From positions 1 through 39,740 of the forward strand of contig CAYRZU010000028.1 in NCBI GenBank assembly GCA_964428895.1: a stretch of DNA of 39,740 nucleotides, read 5' to 3'. The notes beneath the pieces are model-generated. The model was not told where the DNA came from and ran no database searches. It worked only from the letters and a program-made list of their open reading frames with translations. The translations under genes were made by a program, and so were the position numbers. Of this stretch, positions 1 to 7,012 are shown one piece after another (positions within the stretch are counted from its first letter, which is position 1; the number at the start of each line of letters is the position of its first letter). The stretch comes from HyVt-337 sp964428895 (GTDB lineage: Bacteria > Planctomycetota > Phycisphaerae > SM23-33).

Positions 1-11
1 CTGTGACTTAG

Positions 12-368
12 CGTTCACGCACACCTATTCCCAAAGTCGCTGACGTTGAACAGCTGACCACTGACTGTGGGCTGCGCAGCATAGAGGCCAAACACCCGGA
101 TCTGGTTATCCTGGATGTGATGTTTCCCGAGGACACGGCGGCGGGGTTCGAGTTGGCTCGGACCATACATCATCGGGATGACCTGAAGGATGTTCCCGTA
201 TTGATGCTGACGGCCATCAACGTGAAGTTCCCTCTGGGCTTCGGCTCCCAGGACATTGACGATGAGTGGTTGCCCGCGGCGGACTTTCTAGAGAAGCCCG
301 TGGAGTTCGGTGTCCTCCTGAAGAAAGTCGACGGGCTGTTATCGAAAGCGCCGCATCGGCCGGAGTAG
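12..368 (+). pseudogene. response-regulator receiver-domain remnant, 5' end missing
   Basis: The reading frame from 12 to 368 ends like a CheY-type receiver domain. HPDLVILDV carries the phospho-acceptor Asp (codon 114-116), MLTA supplies the conserved Thr region, and EKPVEF supplies the conserved Lys-Pro. The first part of a receiver, with the beta1 strand and the paired acidic residues, is absent. An in-frame TAG sits at 9-11, and the stretch before about position 60 does not resemble a receiver. No ATG or GTG occurs in frame until GTG at 117, which lies after the phospho-acceptor, so a protein started there could not be phosphorylated. It is most likely a truncated gene, though an upstream frameshift or a rearrangement at the window edge could look the same. 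No DNA-binding or other output domain follows. Confidence 0.5.
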
Positions 369-625
369 GCCGATCAGAGAGTCCAGATACCAGTCTGCCC
401 GTTGGGGGGTAGGGCGTAAGACGACCGAGATGAGCGCGCCGGGGTCAGCCCGGCCGATATGCAATAACCCCTGTGTCTGACTGTAAATGCGCCGACCGGC
501 TTCCCGGGAGGCCAGACAAATCCGGCGCATATGTCATCTGCAGAGCCTCATATGATGCCCCCCCCACGCCGAACAGACCGGGCAGGGCTCTGGTCAGGAA
601 GGGGCCCAACGCGTGCACCCGGTGT

Positions 626-1411
626 TCAATCGGCCGACGGGGCCAGACGGTCGAGGAGGTCGATCAGGAAGTCGTAGGAGACTTCGCCGATGGCGCAGTA
701 GGTGAAGCCGTCGAGCTCGACCAGGGCCATCCGGCCCTTGGCGAAAGAGCCCAGTTCGTAGGTCCGTCCCTTACGACGAACTTGTTCGCGGAATCCCACG
801 GCGCTCGCTCGGTCGGTCAGCACCACGATCGAGATTACGCCATGATCGCTTTCGACAACATAGCTACCGGCCGGCTTCTCCCGGAAGTGAACGACACAGC
901 ATCCTCGCAGCTTCATCCCGGCTTCTGGCTGGGGCAATGCCGGTCGGAACCCGAGCTGTTCCTTCAAGTAGCCCGCAAGGTCTTCCGGGCTTTCGCCGGC
1001 ATACAGGTCGGCGTGGGGGGACAGGTTGTGCTCGTAGATCCGATAGAACTCCTCGCCGGCGGCCATTGCCGGTTGCGGCCAAGCGAAGTAGATGACTACC
1101 GGTATCGTTATCACCAGGACGGCTGCGGCGGCCAAGGCGGGCCAAAGCACACGGTGGACAAGAAGGTGAGGCGTCTTTCTGGTCGGCTGGGTCGAGGTGG
1201 ACGGCGCCCCGGCCCGGTCTAGAGCAGCTCGGAGACTGTCCTTGAGAGAGTCGTCCGCTCGGATGTCTTCAAACGCAGATCGCAACCTGCCGCGAACGGC
1301 GGCCATCTCGGCCAATCGCGCTTGGCAGTGCTGACATTGAGCTAAGTGGGGGGGCTCGGGCGGGCCGCCCTGGACGATGTCTTCAAGTTGTTCATCTGTA
1401 AGGTGATTCAT
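626..1411 (-). CDS. membrane anti-sigma factor with zinc-finger (ZAS-like) N-terminus
   Basis: A 261-residue protein. The cytoplasmic N-terminus carries a zinc-binding anti-sigma signature, His22-x3-Cys26-x2-Cys29 (PHLAQCQHC). One membrane helix spans about residues 88-111, and about 150 residues lie outside the membrane. Such proteins hold an ECF sigma factor inactive until a signal is received. The outer domain contains a vicinal Cys pair (Cys171-Cys172 in RGCCVVHF), Cys239 and several His residues, a plausible metal- or thiol-sensing set (inference). The ATG lies two bases after the stop of the sigma gene (TAG-CC-ATG), so the two are almost certainly co-translated. The neighbouring metal-efflux genes suggest the signal is metal or envelope stress. 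Confidence 0.85.
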   Translation of the reverse strand: MNHLTDEQLEDIVQGGPPEPPHLAQCQHCQARLAEMAAVRGRLRSAFEDIRADDSLKDSLRAALDRAGAPSTSTQPTRKTPHLLVHRVLWPALAAAAVLVITIPVVIYFAWPQPAMAAGEEFYRIYEHNLSPHADLYAGESPEDLAGYLKEQLGFRPALPQPEAGMKLRGCCVVHFREKPAGSYVVESDHGVISIVVLTDRASAVGFREQVRRKGRTYELGSFAKGRMALVELDGFTYCAIGEVSYDFLIDLLDRLAPSAD

Positions 1412-1413
1412 GG

Positions 1414-1959
1414 CTAACGCCTCACCAGTCCAACATCTCTCGCGTGGGCCCAGAGCTTATCCTTCAGCAGGGCTCGCGCTCGGCTTGTTCGGCTCTTGAC
1501 CGTGCCAACCGCTACGCCCGTTATCTGAGCGACTTCCTCGTGGCTCAGCTCTTCAACATCTACGAGGAAGAGCGTCAGCCGTTGGTCCTCGGGCAGTTCG
1601 CTAAGGGCGCGGATGACATCCTTGTCACCGAAGTTCTCCAGGACATCGCTTGCGTCGGACCAGACGGCTTCTTCGGCCTGCGATGGCTCGGAAACGATCG
1701 CGTCGTTGAGTGTCAACTGGGGCCCGGCGACCTTCCGGCGCCGCAGGTTGTCGATCCAATTGTTCCGAAGGATCGTCATGAGCCATGCCTTGCAGTTGGT
1801 TCCGGTCTGGAATGACTCAAAGCGTTCAAGAGCCTTGAGGTAGGTCGTTTGGACTAGGTCGCGTGCGTCATGGGGATCTCCGCACAGGGCGATCGCCGCT
1901 CTATAGACGGCGTCCAAGTGCGGCATCGCAATGTTGTCGAATGCGGTTCTGTCGGCCAT
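1414..1959 (-). CDS. ECF-family RNA polymerase sigma factor
   Basis: A 181-residue sigma-70-type factor with only regions 2 and 4, as in ECF sigmas. Region 2 spans about residues 10-76 and includes DARDLVQTTYLKAL and the promoter-melting stretch AWLMTILRNNWIDNLRR. Region 4 spans about 118-168 with LPEDQRLTLFL and a helix-turn-helix ending GVAVGTVKSRTSRARALL. It directs RNA polymerase to a specific promoter set and is probably restrained by the anti-sigma encoded two bases downstream. A GGAAC-N17-CGTT promoter candidate lies 29-54 bases upstream on the same strand. The same motif precedes the efflux genes, implying self-activation and control of metal efflux (inference). Confidence 0.93.
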   Translation of the reverse strand: MADRTAFDNIAMPHLDAVYRAAIALCGDPHDARDLVQTTYLKALERFESFQTGTNCKAWLMTILRNNWIDNLRRRKVAGPQLTLNDAIVSEPSQAEEAVWSDASDVLENFGDKDVIRALSELPEDQRLTLFLVDVEELSHEEVAQITGVAVGTVKSRTSRARALLKDKLWAHARDVGLVRR

Positions 1960-1987
1960 CGGTGCCGTGGCTATTCACCACCCTCTA

Positions 1988-2013
1988 AACGGATCAGTCG
2001 CCGGATGCGTTCC
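1988..2013 (-). promoter_or_regulatory. putative ECF-sigma promoter for the sigma/anti-sigma operon (copy 1)
   Basis: On the minus strand GGAAC (2013-2009) is followed by exactly 17 bases and then CGTT (1991-1988). The flanks are GGAACG and TCCGTT. This fits the general ECF layout of a -35 GGAAC-type box and a short -10 box containing CGT. It lies just upstream of the ECF sigma gene and points into it, as expected for autoregulation. The same spacing and flanks recur at 2082, 2248 and 4177. Confidence 0.65.
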
Positions 2014-2081
2014 ATCGCAAGACTGATTCATGGACGAATAACCGGATGCAACTTGCCCGTCAAGCCTTGATGAACTGCGAG

Positions 2082-2107
2082 GGAACGTCACGGTCATCCG
2101 TTCCGTT
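2082..2107 (+). promoter_or_regulatory. putative ECF-sigma promoter facing the efflux operon (copy 2)
   Basis: GGAAC (2082-2086), 17 bases, CGTT (2104-2107), again with GGAACG and TCCGTT edges. It points towards cusC, about 385 bases away. It is tandem with copy 3, so it could be an auxiliary start giving a longer leader. Confidence 0.5.
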
Positions 2108-2247
2108 GAGATGGTCAGAAAGGTTAAGAGAAGCATGCGGACCGGAAGGCCGAGGTGAGCGGCCGCCAAGAAGTTGGAGGGTGAATCAGCCCCGCGGCAG
2201 GCGCGGCCCCGGGCGACGTAGTTGGGAGAGAGCAAGTCTGCTTTTCG

Positions 2248-2273
2248 GGAACGAAACAACGTCTTGGTCCGTT
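2248..2273 (+). promoter_or_regulatory. putative ECF-sigma promoter for the efflux operon (copy 3)
   Basis: GGAAC (2248-2252), 17 bases, CGTT (2270-2273), with GGAACG and TCCGTT edges identical to copies 1 and 2. It lies about 220 bases before the cusC-like start codon and points into it. Transcription would begin near 2280, leaving a leader of about 210 bases. Confidence 0.6.
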
Positions 2274-2414
2274 CCTGTCTGAGTGGTCGCTTTCGCGCCG
2301 CAAGAAGTACGGCTGAGCCTAGCCCTGACAGAGAACGTGACGTTGGCGTGCTTGGACCGTGAATTCAGTGGAGAACCCACCTAGGTGATAGCCGATCCTT
2401 ACGTTAGGGGCGGG

Positions 2415-2495
2415 ATGTGCATTGTCCGTCTGTCCCGATTTTGGCCGTGGCGTGCCAAGCTGAGCTTCGGCGTGCAGGGCAATGGTGAGACATGA
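2415..2495 (+). CDS. possible 26-residue leader peptide overlapping cusC
   Basis: A short frame opens with ATG at 2415 after a purine-rich AGGGGCGGG and ends at TGA 2493-2495. It overlaps the cusC-like ATG (2492) in an ATGA arrangement typical of translational coupling. The peptide would be basic and aromatic (it contains RLSRFWPWRAK). There is no family to compare with, and a frame this short can occur by chance. It is listed because the overlap and upstream purine tract would make it a natural coupling or attenuation device for the efflux operon. Confidence 0.22.
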   Translation: MCIVRLSRFWPWRAKLSFGVQGNGET

Positions 2496-4012
2496 TACGA
2501 CTATTCAGGCCTTGGGTGGCATTTGGGCTTCTTCTGTTGTTGTTCGGGCTGCTTCCCAGCGGCTGCGACTTCAGCCGGAACCGTTCGGCCGGCCATCCCT
2601 ACTCTTGGTCGCCGACCACAAGCCCGGCCAGTCTCTTTGAGCCTGCCGACATGTCCGACCGTGAGCTGCCTGAGTTGGCTGACGGTACGGGCCTGCCCCA
2701 ATACCTTGAATACGCAGCTCTGAACAACCCGGGCCTGGAGGCCGCCTTCAACCGCTGGAAGGCAGCGTTGGAGAAGGTCCCTCAGGTTAAGGCGCTTCCC
2801 GATCCCCGTTTCAGCTATCGGTACTACATTCAGGCGGTGGAGACTCGGGTCGGCGCGCAGCGCCAAGGTTTTGCGATCTCCCAAACCTTCCCATGGTTGG
2901 GGAAGTTGGAAGCCAAGGGAAATGCGGCCTTGGAGGCCGCCGACGTGAAACGCAAGGCATACGAAGCCGAGAAGCTGGCGCTCTTCTACGACGTGAAGGA
3001 AGCCTACTACGAGTACCACTACTTGTGGCGGGCCATTTCGATTCTGGATGAGAACATCCAACTCCTTCAGAACATCGAGACGGTTCTTCGCACCCGATAC
3101 AAAGCTGCCGCCGCCTCACACCCCGCGGTAATTCGGGCCCAAGTCGAGTTGGGCAAACTGGACGACCGCCTCAGCACGCTGCGGGATCTTCGGGAACCGG
3201 TCGTTGCCAGACTGAACGCGGCCTTGAATCGGCCTGCCAATGCGCCCTTGCCGTGGCCCGATCGGGTCGAAGACCCCATGGTGACGGTGAACGATGATGA
3301 GCTGTTGATATGGCTACAACAAACGAACCCGCAGATCCAGGCGTTGGACTTTGAGATCGCCAAGAGCGAACACGAGATCGAATTGGCGAAGCAGCAGTAC
3401 ATCCCGGACGTAACGCTGGGGCTGGACTACATCGACACCGCCGATTCGACTGGCGGCAGGAGCCCGAGCGATGATGGCAAGGACGCAGTCATTGCCGGCG
3501 TCTCAGTGAATGTGCCGATTTGGTTCGGCAAGCTTTCTGCCGGGGTCCGGGAGGCAAAACACCAACGGCTGGCGGCGGTGTACCAGAAGGCCCAGACGGT
3601 CAACACACTGAGCGCCCGGCTGAAGATGGTCACCTATCGATTCCGCGATGCGGACCGACGAATCAACCTGTACCGGGACACGCTTCTTCCGAAGGCGGAG
3701 GAGTCGCTGAAGGCAACACTGACGGCTTTCCAGGGCGGCAAGGCCTCTTTCACCGATATGATCGATGCGCAGCGGTTGCTGCTGGAGTTCCAGTTGTCTT
3801 ACGAAAGAGGCCTGTCGGACAAGATTCAGAGGCTGGCCGAGTTGGAGATGCTCACCGGGCAACAGATCGCCGAGAATGGAAGCGTCCAACCCGAGCCAGT
3901 CCCTTCCGTCGACGGCGAAGACAGGGCGGACGCCGAGAGCGATCCGGACGACGAGAGTGAGAACTACGATCAGGAGGTCGCTGACAGCGCCCTTCTCGTA
4001 GAGCCAGGTTGA
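2492..4012 (+). CDS. cusC: CusC/TolC-type outer-membrane efflux lipoprotein
   Basis: A 506-residue outer-membrane channel of the TolC/CusC family, which with an RND pump and an adaptor forms a continuous exit duct for metal ions or other solutes. A hydrophobic signal (about residues 8-22) ends in a lipobox-like LPSGC, so the N-terminus is probably acylated. The body is long helices with the internal duplication typical of the family (blocks near YLEYAALNNPGLEAAFNRW and WLQQTNPQIQALDFEI). A short Asp/Glu-rich tail follows from about residue 475. GGTGAG lies just before the ATG. It opens the efflux set completed by the adaptor at 4868 and the pump at 6990. The order outer channel, small metal protein, adaptor, pump matches cusCFBA-type loci. 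Confidence 0.88.
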   Translation: MIRLFRPWVAFGLLLLLFGLLPSGCDFSRNRSAGHPYSWSPTTSPASLFEPADMSDRELPELADGTGLPQYLEYAALNNPGLEAAFNRWKAALEKVPQVKALPDPRFSYRYYIQAVETRVGAQRQGFAISQTFPWLGKLEAKGNAALEAADVKRKAYEAEKLALFYDVKEAYYEYHYLWRAISILDENIQLLQNIETVLRTRYKAAAASHPAVIRAQVELGKLDDRLSTLRDLREPVVARLNAALNRPANAPLPWPDRVEDPMVTVNDDELLIWLQQTNPQIQALDFEIAKSEHEIELAKQQYIPDVTLGLDYIDTADSTGGRSPSDDGKDAVIAGVSVNVPIWFGKLSAGVREAKHQRLAAVYQKAQTVNTLSARLKMVTYRFRDADRRINLYRDTLLPKAEESLKATLTAFQGGKASFTDMIDAQRLLLEFQLSYERGLSDKIQRLAELEMLTGQQIAENGSVQPEPVPSVDGEDRADAESDPDDESENYDQEVADSALLVEPG

Positions 4013-4072
4013 TCCGAGCCATGGACTCGTAATCTGTTTGATCAGGGGGAGCGTGATCGCGCTTGCCGCATC

Positions 4073-4092
4073 GGATCGTGACAGGACGATCC
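4073..4092 (+). terminator. hairpin after cusC, possible weak terminator
   Basis: A perfect 7-bp stem (GGATCGT / ACGATCC) encloses a 6-base loop, 60 bases after the cusC-like stop and before the next promoter candidate at 4177. No T-run follows, so termination would be partial or factor-dependent. Confidence 0.3.
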
Positions 4093-4176
4093 CGATCCCC
4101 GACCCACGCAGCCCCGATGAGGGGGCAAGTGCAGTAAGTCAAAGGGGCTTACCCGGGGGAAAAACAGCAGAAACCG

Positions 4177-4202
4177 GGAACGTCGAAGCCTACCCAACCG
4201 TT
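4177..4202 (+). promoter_or_regulatory. putative ECF-sigma promoter for the YHS-domain gene (copy 4)
   Basis: GGAAC (4177-4181), 17 bases, CGTT (4199-4202), with GGAACG and ACCGTT edges. It matches the copies upstream of the sigma gene and cusC. Transcription would start near 4208-4210, which excludes the TTG at 4207 as a start and leaves a short leader before ATG 4225. Confidence 0.6.
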
Positions 4203-4224
4203 CTGATTGACGAAGGGAACAGGT

Positions 4225-4803
4225 ATGGCGTCGAGGAGACTACCAATGCTTCTGAAACGGGGCCGAACTGAAATGCATGACGCAAGTGCGACCGGTCTAG
4301 CCGGGGCGGGCATGATCCGGCTGCCTCTGCTTATTGTTGTGGCATCGGTGGCCAGTTGGCAGGCGGATGTGGCGATTGCACATGGCGATGAGGCCGAACA
4401 GACGGAATGTCCTGTCATGATCGGCAACAAGATTGACCCCGATCTCCACACCGTCTATCAGGGCAAGAAGGTCTACTTCTGTTGCGCGTCCTGCAAAGAG
4501 GCCTTTGAGAGCGACCCGGAGAAGTACATGCATCGTTTGCCCCAATTCGCGTGCAGCGCCGGCGTGACCGTCGCAGGTGACAATAGCCATGGACACGAAT
4601 CGGTGACTCGGTGGCTTGCGAGATTGATCGTTCCAACGGGCATCACTACACTGTCCCTGCTAGCTGTGACAGTTCTCCTTGGCGTCTTGCGGCGAGCAGC
4701 GCATCTGAAGACACGGGTGGTGATGCGAGTCCACAAGACCATCGGCGTTATCGCCCTAGTCGTCGGACTCGCACACGCCGGGTTGGTCATGTTCCTGCAC
4801 TAA
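4225..4803 (+). CDS. YHS-domain metal-binding protein with C-terminal membrane helices
   Basis: About 192 residues from ATG 4225. AAGGGA lies 6 bases ahead. A second ATG at 4246, preceded by GAGGAG, is equally well placed. A hydrophobic segment near the N-terminus ends at AIAHG and looks like a signal peptide. Next comes a YHS-like domain, from ECPVMIGNKID to about YMHRLPQF, whose Cys residues (CPVM and CCASC) suit soft metal ions. Two helices follow, with His residues at the ends of the last one (RVHKTIGV ... GLAHAGL), reminiscent of haem-ligating two-helix modules. It sits in the place a CusF-like periplasmic metal carrier would occupy in cus loci, so a role handing metal to the efflux complex is a reasonable inference. 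The exact function is not established. Confidence 0.75.
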   Translation: MASRRLPMLLKRGRTEMHDASATGLAGAGMIRLPLLIVVASVASWQADVAIAHGDEAEQTECPVMIGNKIDPDLHTVYQGKKVYFCCASCKEAFESDPEKYMHRLPQFACSAGVTVAGDNSHGHESVTRWLARLIVPTGITTLSLLAVTVLLGVLRRAAHLKTRVVMRVHKTIGVIALVVGLAHAGLVMFLH

Positions 4804-4867
4804 GATGTCCTAGGCCCCGTTCGTCTCAAGCCCATCAGGCAACGGGATAGCGTAGAGGAGTCCAGTC

Positions 4868-7012
4868 ATGGTTGACGCAAGGAATCAAGCCCGTCGGATT
4901 GCTATCGAGCTCGGCAAGAGGACCGGCTTGTTGGTCATCATTCTTGTCAGCGTGCTCCTCGGCTTCTTCCTGCGCGCGGCGTTCTGGGGCGGCGAGGACG
5001 ATGTAGCTGCGCCGGTGGTGGCCACAGTGGACGGCCACGACCACGCCGACCAAGAGGACGTGGCGGCGGTGTGGACGTGTTCGATGCATCCTGAGATTCG
5101 TCGGCCCGGGCCGGGGCAGTGCCCGAAATGCGGGATGGACCTGATTCCGGTACGGGCAACAGAGGGCGCCGGATTGCGGGAGTTCTCGACGAGCGAGGCC
5201 GGCAAGGCCCTGATGGACATTGAAGTGGTGGCGGTCGAACGCCGGTTTGTCGAATCAGAGATCCGGATGGTGGGGAAGGTTGATTACGACGAGACGCGAC
5301 TGGCTTACATTACCGCGTGGGTGCCGGGGAGGTTGGACAGGCTGTATGTGGACTACACGGGCGTGCCCGTGCGGGAGGGAGACCACATGGTCTACATCTA
5401 CAGCCCGGAATTGCTCAGCGCACAGGAGGAGCTGATTCAGGCCCTGGCAACGGTCCAGGCGCTGAAGAACAGCGACGTTGGGATTGTCCGTGAAACAACG
5501 GAGGCCACTGCCGTGGCTGCACGGGAGAAGCTCCGTCTGCTCGGTCTGACGGCCGAGCAGATCGAACGGGTCGTTCGAACGGGACAGGCATCGGAGCACT
5601 TGACGATCTACTCTCCGGCTGCGGGGATTGTGATTCACAAGAACGCCCAGGAGGGGATGTACGTCAAGACAGGCACGCGAATCTATACGATCGCCGATTT
5701 GTCACAGGTATGGGTCAAGCTGGACGCATACGAGTCGGATTTGGAGTGGCTCCGTTATGGCCAGAAGATCGAATTCACGACCGTGTCCTATCCCGGCCGG
5801 GTATTCACCGGGACGATTGCCTTTATCGATCCGATCCTGATGTCGGGCACTCGTACGGTGAAGGTCCGCGTCAACGCGCCCAACGCGGACGGAAGGCTCA
5901 AGCCCGGCATGTTCGTCAAAGCAATCGCGCGAACACAGGTCGCCTCCGGTGGGAGGGTGATGGATCCTGATCTGGCGGGCAAATGGATGTGTCGGATGCA
6001 CCCGGAAGTCGTCAAGGACGAGCCCGGTGCGTGCGACATCTGTGAAATGCCGCTGGAGCGAACCGAATCGCTCGGCTACGTCGGGGGTGAGCTGAAGGAT
6101 GCGGACAAGCCGCTGGTGATTCCAGTTACGGCGGCGCTACGGACCGGCACCCGCGCCGTTGTGTATGTCCAGGTGCCTGATGCCGACCAACCAACCTACG
6201 AGGGGCGGGAAATTGTCCTCGGGCCACGCGCGGGGGATTACTACCTCGTGCAGACCGGACTCAGGGAAGGCGAGCACGTTGTCGTCCGGGGTAACTTCAA
6301 GATCGACAGCGCTCTGCAGATCTTGGCCAAGCCCGCAATGATGTCACCGGAAGGTGGTGGCGGTGGCGGCGGGCACGATCACGGCGGAGGGGCCCGGAAG
6401 CGGGCCGATGGACCCAAGGACGTTGGCGCCGGGCTTGAGTCGCCGGCCACCCTCGAGGCCCCATTCTCTCCCAGCCATGGCCAGGATGTTGCCGGATACG
6501 CTGCGGTGAGCGAGGAGCTTCGAGCCCAGCTCGACCGCCTGTTCGTCACTTACTTTGAGCTGCATGGCGCTCTGGTTGACGATGACTTTGAGGAAGCGAT
6601 GGCCGCGTCGTTGGCCACCAGACGGGCACTTGCTTCCGTGGATATGCGTCGGTTTGCAGGCGCCGATCATGATGTGTGGATGAAGCTGTCCCGTGATCTT
6701 GAGGCGATCCTGTCCGACGTAGACAAGGCCGAGGACATCGAGTCGCTGCGATATCAATTCTCGCTGCTGTCCGAACAAATGATCGCCGTTGCCGATCACT
6801 TCGGCCCGACGCCGCGGACGTCATTCTTCACGGTCACATGCCCGATGGCCTTTAACGACCGAGGGGCGACGTGGCTTCAGGCCGACAGCACGGTGCGGAA
6901 TCCGTATTTCGGGACAGCGATGCTGGGCTGTGGCGATGTTGTCAACGTTATCCAGGCCCAACCTCAGCGTCGACAGGGAGACAGCGGGCATGAAAACGAG
7001 CGCCATGAGTAA
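4868..7012 (+). CDS. cusB: CusB-like RND periplasmic adaptor with two heavy-metal-binding cassettes
   Basis: A 714-residue membrane-fusion protein. It has an N-terminal membrane anchor (about residues 20-36) and a first heavy-metal-binding cassette at 69-93 (WTCSMHPEIRRPGPGQCPKC). The barrel-sandwich and helical hairpin of an HlyD/CusB adaptor follow (AWVPGRLDRLYVDYTG, LLSAQEELIQALATV). A second cassette lies at 372-398 (KWMCRMHPEV, ACDIC). Then come a Gly/His linker (GGGGGGGHDHGGG near residue 500) and a C-terminal domain ending FGTAMLGCGDVV, which resembles the DUF3347-type tail of some CusB proteins. The adaptor bridges the pump and the outer channel, and the Cys/His cassettes probably load metal. 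GAGGAG precedes the ATG. Its 3' end overlaps the pump gene by 23 bases. At 714 residues it is much longer than E. coli CusB, owing to the cassettes and tail. Confidence 0.92.
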   Translation: MVDARNQARRIAIELGKRTGLLVIILVSVLLGFFLRAAFWGGEDDVAAPVVATVDGHDHADQEDVAAVWTCSMHPEIRRPGPGQCPKCGMDLIPVRATEGAGLREFSTSEAGKALMDIEVVAVERRFVESEIRMVGKVDYDETRLAYITAWVPGRLDRLYVDYTGVPVREGDHMVYIYSPELLSAQEELIQALATVQALKNSDVGIVRETTEATAVAAREKLRLLGLTAEQIERVVRTGQASEHLTIYSPAAGIVIHKNAQEGMYVKTGTRIYTIADLSQVWVKLDAYESDLEWLRYGQKIEFTTVSYPGRVFTGTIAFIDPILMSGTRTVKVRVNAPNADGRLKPGMFVKAIARTQVASGGRVMDPDLAGKWMCRMHPEVVKDEPGACDICEMPLERTESLGYVGGELKDADKPLVIPVTAALRTGTRAVVYVQVPDADQPTYEGREIVLGPRAGDYYLVQTGLREGEHVVVRGNFKIDSALQILAKPAMMSPEGGGGGGGHDHGGGARKRADGPKDVGAGLESPATLEAPFSPSHGQDVAGYAAVSEELRAQLDRLFVTYFELHGALVDDDFEEAMAASLATRRALASVDMRRFAGADHDVWMKLSRDLEAILSDVDKAEDIESLRYQFSLLSEQMIAVADHFGPTPRTSFFTVTCPMAFNDRGATWLQADSTVRNPYFGTAMLGCGDVVNVIQAQPQRRQGDSGHENERHE

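Larger units (their letters stand above)
1960..2491. promoter_or_regulatory. 532-base divergent control region between the sigma operon and the efflux operon
   Basis: This gap separates the leftward sigma/anti-sigma pair from the rightward cusC-like gene. It holds three copies of GGAAC-N17-CGTT (one leftward, two rightward) and one possible 26-codon leader ORF just before cusC. The longer open frames here have no recognisable protein features and are taken as chance. No terminator hairpin was seen. Confidence 0.6.

Noticed and set aside
6789..6989. Upstream extension of the pump frame to 6789
   Set aside because: That stretch lies within the end of the adaptor gene. The ATG at 6990 has a purine box and opens the normal CusA start.
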